A DNA stretch of 64,000 bases. Origin: Niallia sp052318935. Lineage in GTDB: Bacteria; Bacillota; Bacilli; Bacillales; Cytobacillaceae. Location of the stretch: NCBI GenBank assembly GCA_052318935.1, contig JBQRKO010000007.1, one strand, 5' to 3'. A model generated the notes under the pieces. That model was not told the origin of the DNA and searched no databases. It was given only the letters and a program-made list of their open reading frames with translations. Positions 62,910 to 64,000 of this stretch are shown here, in pieces. How positions within the stretch are numbered: position 1 is the first letter of the stretch; every line of letters starts with the position of its first letter. The position numbers and the translations under genes are program-made.

Positions 62910-64000
62910 TTAGTTAGAGATAAACAATTTATTTATTAAAGCTGCATTTTCTCGATAAAAATTTTCTTCCAACTGACGATTTTTTTCATAATTTGTTTCT
63001 ATTATCATTTCTTTTTTTAATAAGTAAAAGTAAGGCTTCACTTCTATTAGAATGTTTACTGCGACTAGAAATTTCACGTAATCATAAACAGCTTGCTTCC
63101 ATGTTATTGCTGATATCATTGGAAGCTTTCTTATTTTTATTTCGAAACGATCAATTCTATTTTGAAATTGTTCTGTAATTTTATGAATGGAGACAATTTT
63201 TTTGCCCTTCTCTCCTAAAAAATTATCTAACATGATAAACGTTTGCCAAAATAATGGAGTCGTTTCTATGTGGATATTTGTACGAAGTGGAACGCCAATA
63301 TACGGTGGTAAAAAATGAGGATTACAATTATTCTTATATAACTCTTTTAAAAATCTATCATTATTTTTCGTCTGATAATGAATATGATGCACCTTCTGTT
63401 TTCGTATTTCTTCCATCCAAAGATGTAAAGGAATAGAAGGTGCTGGCATTTTCCATAAAGAGAAAAAAGTCAAGGAGTTTATGGATTGGGTATAGCATGA
63501 GGTAAAAACTTGATTAATCGTAATGGGAATGATGGGATGATACAATTGGAATCTTCGTTTAGAGGGACAGTAAGTAGGTAATACATATTGATTATGATAC
63601 TTTGTGAGGAATTGATAAGAGAATGTAGATAATCGTACTTTATTTCTATTCCAATTTTTCATATTTTTTAATCCTAAAATCCAAATCGGATAAAAGCTTT
63701 CTTTACGGTAATTATTTGTTCTTTTTATTAATAATTCAGGCGAAATCTGCGAGCATTGATATTCGATTACGTAATATTTATTTTCGTAATATACACCGAT
63801 ATCTCCACGTTGCTTAATTGAAGGGAAATATGGTTCCAGCATTGGCTGCAAACCTAATCTGTCGAGCCAGTTGTACAGCTGTAATTTGCCTTCTAAATGA
63901 TATTGTGACTCCGCTTCGGAATTTCCTGAACAAATAGTTCTATTTTCATGCGCAAAATGGGTTAATCTTTTTTCTCCCAACTTTAAAATAACTTTTTCAA
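62910..64000 (-). CDS. coiA: Competence protein CoiA, N-terminus outside window
   Basis: Partial: the frame stays open to base 64000. Visible sequence begins EKVILKLG-x4-LTHFAH, which is the middle of the N-terminal CoiA zinc domain, so the start is beyond the window. A nuclease-like domain with RGDIGVYYENKYYVIEYQCS (D...E-x-Q) follows. CoiA helps in recombination of incoming DNA. An internal TTG at 63980 is not a likely start. Confidence 0.9.
   Translation of the reverse strand, partial: EKVILKLGEKRLTHFAHENRTICSGNSEAESQYHLEGKLQLYNWLDRLGLQPMLEPYFPSIKQRGDIGVYYENKYYVIEYQCSQISPELLIKRTNNYRKESFYPIWILGLKNMKNWNRNKVRLSTFSYQFLTKYHNQYVLPTYCPSKRRFQLYHPIIPITINQVFTSCYTQSINSLTFFSLWKMPAPSIPLHLWMEEIRKQKVHHIHYQTKNNDRFLKELYKNNCNPHFLPPYIGVPLRTNIHIETTPLFWQTFIMLDNFLGEKGKKIVSIHKITEQFQNRIDRFEIKIRKLPMISAITWKQAVYDYVKFLVAVNILIEVKPYFYLLKKEMIIETNYEKNRQLEENFYRENAALINKLFISN

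Overview
The window reads as chromosome of a low-GC, endospore-forming member of the Bacillaceae. Evidence is the AT-rich sequence, strong AGGAGG-type ribosome binding sites, many TTG/GTG starts and several sporulation genes. The right half follows the Bacillus subtilis coiA-yjbG...yjcH order closely, with local rearrangements. I cannot name the species; a Niallia/Bacillus relative is a guess. No rRNA, tRNA or CRISPR array was seen.

Region 1 (1-10.9 kb, all minus strand) joins iron uptake to surface glycosylation. It holds a Fur-box-preceded lipoprotein with three internal repeats, a four-gene overlapping cluster (nucleotide-sugar epimerase, UPF0104-type flippase-like protein, alkaline-phosphatase-superfamily membrane enzyme, GT2 glycosyltransferase), a near-perfect Fur box, a secreted iron-binding-type ectodomain protein, an FTR1 permease, a GT-C-like membrane protein and a molybdopterin oxidoreductase.

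Region 2 (11.1-31.2 kb) is a sulfur-scavenging island. It contains rearranged counterparts of the B. subtilis ytm/S-(2-succino)cysteine operon: acetyltransferase, cystine-type ABC transporter, flavin monooxygenases, glutaredoxin-like protein and M20 deacetylase. To these it adds an SsuABC-type sulfonate transporter, a CysK-like enzyme, an FMN reductase, a third luciferase-family monooxygenase, a LysR regulator and an aminotransferase gene broken by a nonsense codon. A decayed IS200/IS605-type tnpB element sits in it. A palindrome (TAAAGTGACACTTTA and a near copy) lies upstream of two of its transcription units.

Region 3 (31.5-37.5 kb) has an ArsR/SRPBCC pair with tandem operator-like repeats, an APC permease, the anaerobic ribonucleotide reductase nrdDG with two NrdR boxes, and esterase yjcH.

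Region 4 (38-64 kb) is the conserved backbone: yjcG-yjcF, yjcD helicase, spoVIF, a yjcZ-type gene, a spoVA2-like operon (YhcN-like lipoprotein, spoVAC, spoVAD, spoVAEb, DUF421), yjcA, cotY/cotZ, cotO, fabI, a CPA2 antiporter, prpE, rluD-type synthase, NAD kinase, small alarmone synthetase, yjbL, yjbK, yjbJ, yjbI, spxH, pepF and coiA (cut by the window edge). Spore coat and germination genes, fatty-acid synthesis, alarmone and Spx stress control sit side by side here.

The backbone gaps are filled with at least four families of short non-coding interspersed repeats. Several copies show terminal inverted repeats, target-site duplications and element-in-element nesting, so they look like small non-autonomous mobile elements. 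One interrupted copy can be compared with an uninterrupted paralogue in the same window.
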